Shown: positions 63,782 to 64,000 of the stretch, one piece after another
Position numbering within the stretch: position 1 is the stretch's first letter
Layout of the letters: every line of letters begins with the position of its first letter
Assembly: GCF_030651995.1 (NCBI RefSeq)
Contig: NZ_JAUSBN010000021.1
Coordinates: 32,164-96,163 of the forward strand
Source: Reyranella sp.
Lineage (GTDB): Bacteria; Pseudomonadota; Alphaproteobacteria; Reyranellales; Reyranellaceae
DNA: 64,000 nt
Direction of reading: 5' to 3'
Translations under genes and position numbers: made by a program
The notes under the pieces: generated by a model
The model's database searches: none
What the model saw: the letters and a program-made list of their open reading frames with translations, nothing else
What the model was told of the DNA's origin: nothing

Positions 63782-63869
63782 CCCTCACTGCGTTCGGGAT
63801 GACAATTTTTCCGGGATTGGCGCCGTGCGTCGATGCAGAAAACGCTGTCATCCCGAGCGCAGCGAGGGT
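63782..63869. repeat. Inverted repeat interrupted by an IS30-type end
   Basis: CCCTCACTGCGTTCGGGATGACA (63782-63804) is inverted, with one mismatch, as TGTCATCCCGAGCGCAGCGAGGG (63847-63869). The left arm continues outward as GTGAAAGGT, but the right arm stops matching at 63869, where the IS30-type sequence begins. The unit is related to that at 26400-26490. Confidence 0.7.
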
Positions 63870-64000
63870 GTGGATTCAAGTTTGAAGTGCAACAGTTGAG
63901 CGATGAATACCTCGGCCGGGGTCTTGAACCCAAGGCATTTGCGCGGGGTGTTGTTGTAGGCGGCGATGCAGGCGTGGAGAGCCTCGTCGTCGAGTGTGTT
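63848..64000 (-). CDS. IS30-family transposase, C-terminal fragment
   Basis: The window ends inside this gene. The visible 50 residues are read on the minus strand from base 64000 and include ALHACIAAYNNTPRKCLGFK and TPAEVFIAQLLHF, the typical end of the IS30 DDE domain, in which the asparagine-rich YNNTPRK block follows the catalytic Glu. The last ~7 codons (PSLRSG) are read out of the IS end into the neighbouring repeat, so the true natural stop is not at its usual place. Confidence 0.85.
   Translation of the reverse strand, partial: NTLDDEALHACIAAYNNTPRKCLGFKTPAEVFIAQLLHFKLESTPSLRSG
63870..64000 (-). mobile_element. IS30-family insertion sequence, partial (right part beyond window)
   Basis: The element begins at about 63870 with TGGATTCAAGTTTGAAGTG, which resembles the terminal inverted repeat of many IS30 elements. 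It appears to sit inside, or at the edge of, the right arm of an inverted repeat. The other end lies outside the window, so the size and target duplication cannot be judged. Confidence 0.7.

Overview
The window is a 64 kb stretch of a GC-rich bacterial chromosome with dense, mostly short operons on both strands. The gene families (class III adenylate cyclases, a TctC-type binding protein, LLM flavin oxidoreductase, DUF3617, GST/VOC/SDR enzymes, ArsR-AHSA1 pair) suggest an alphaproteobacterium, perhaps a Rhodospirillales/Reyranella-like or Hyphomicrobiales soil organism. That placement is inference from gene content; no rRNA or other taxonomic marker is present. The only RNA gene seen is tRNA-Leu(UAA).

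Layout. 1-8.4 kb: the end of a fumarylacetoacetate hydrolase gene, a hydrolase-TetR pair, an adenylate cyclase, a VOC-dienelactone hydrolase pair, and an ArsR/AHSA1/transglutaminase operon whose ArsR start codon lies inside a perfect inverted repeat. 8.6-15 kb: an ArsP/YraQ-type permease with a small CxxC redox protein, a decayed DUF72 copy, an HxlR regulator facing a GST/enoyl-CoA hydratase/nitroreductase run, a frameshifted MFS gene and a DsbA-fold isomerase. 15-19.9 kb: a hybrid histidine kinase and a single-domain response regulator lying between a diverged radC 3' fragment and intact radC, which looks like an old insertion. 20-31 kb: a serine beta-lactamase-like hydrolase, a 1049-residue multicopper oxidase with a C-terminal FG-GAP-like region, map, a CinA-like protein, an AbrB-type membrane protein, a CNNM/CorC protein, an amidase and an Asp/Glu racemase-like protein. 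31-42 kb: a bile-acid-symporter-type transporter, a creatininase-like protein without metal ligands, several small secreted or unknown proteins, a D-aminoacylase-type amidohydrolase, a second adenylate cyclase, and a 2-hydroxyacid dehydrogenase that seems to start at CTG.

42.5-45.6 kb is the most interesting locus: a GTP cyclohydrolase II-like protein, a DUF1688 protein and uracil phosphoribosyltransferase in one tight run. These match URC1, URC4 and the UPRT of the URC uracil-catabolic route known from the yeast Lachancea kluyveri, so the locus is a candidate bacterial form of a poorly understood pathway. 47-54.5 kb: an SDR/NUDIX/SMR group diverges from a five-gene peptide-type ABC importer. 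A 17-bp palindrome lies between them, and a strong hairpin terminator lies after the binding-protein gene. 55-64 kb: an FAD oxidoreductase, an acyl-CoA synthetase, a dienelactone hydrolase, an MFS exporter, a RelE/HigB-type toxin-antitoxin pair with a tandem palindromic operator, a TctC protein, a deaminase, an SDR and the end of an IS30-family element.

Many intergenic gaps carry long inverted repeats built from a few related units (CCTTCG...CTCAGGATGA and relatives), some with perfect 24-bp arms. They form a dispersed REP/BIME-like family, and the IS30-type element at the right edge appears to have inserted into one of them.
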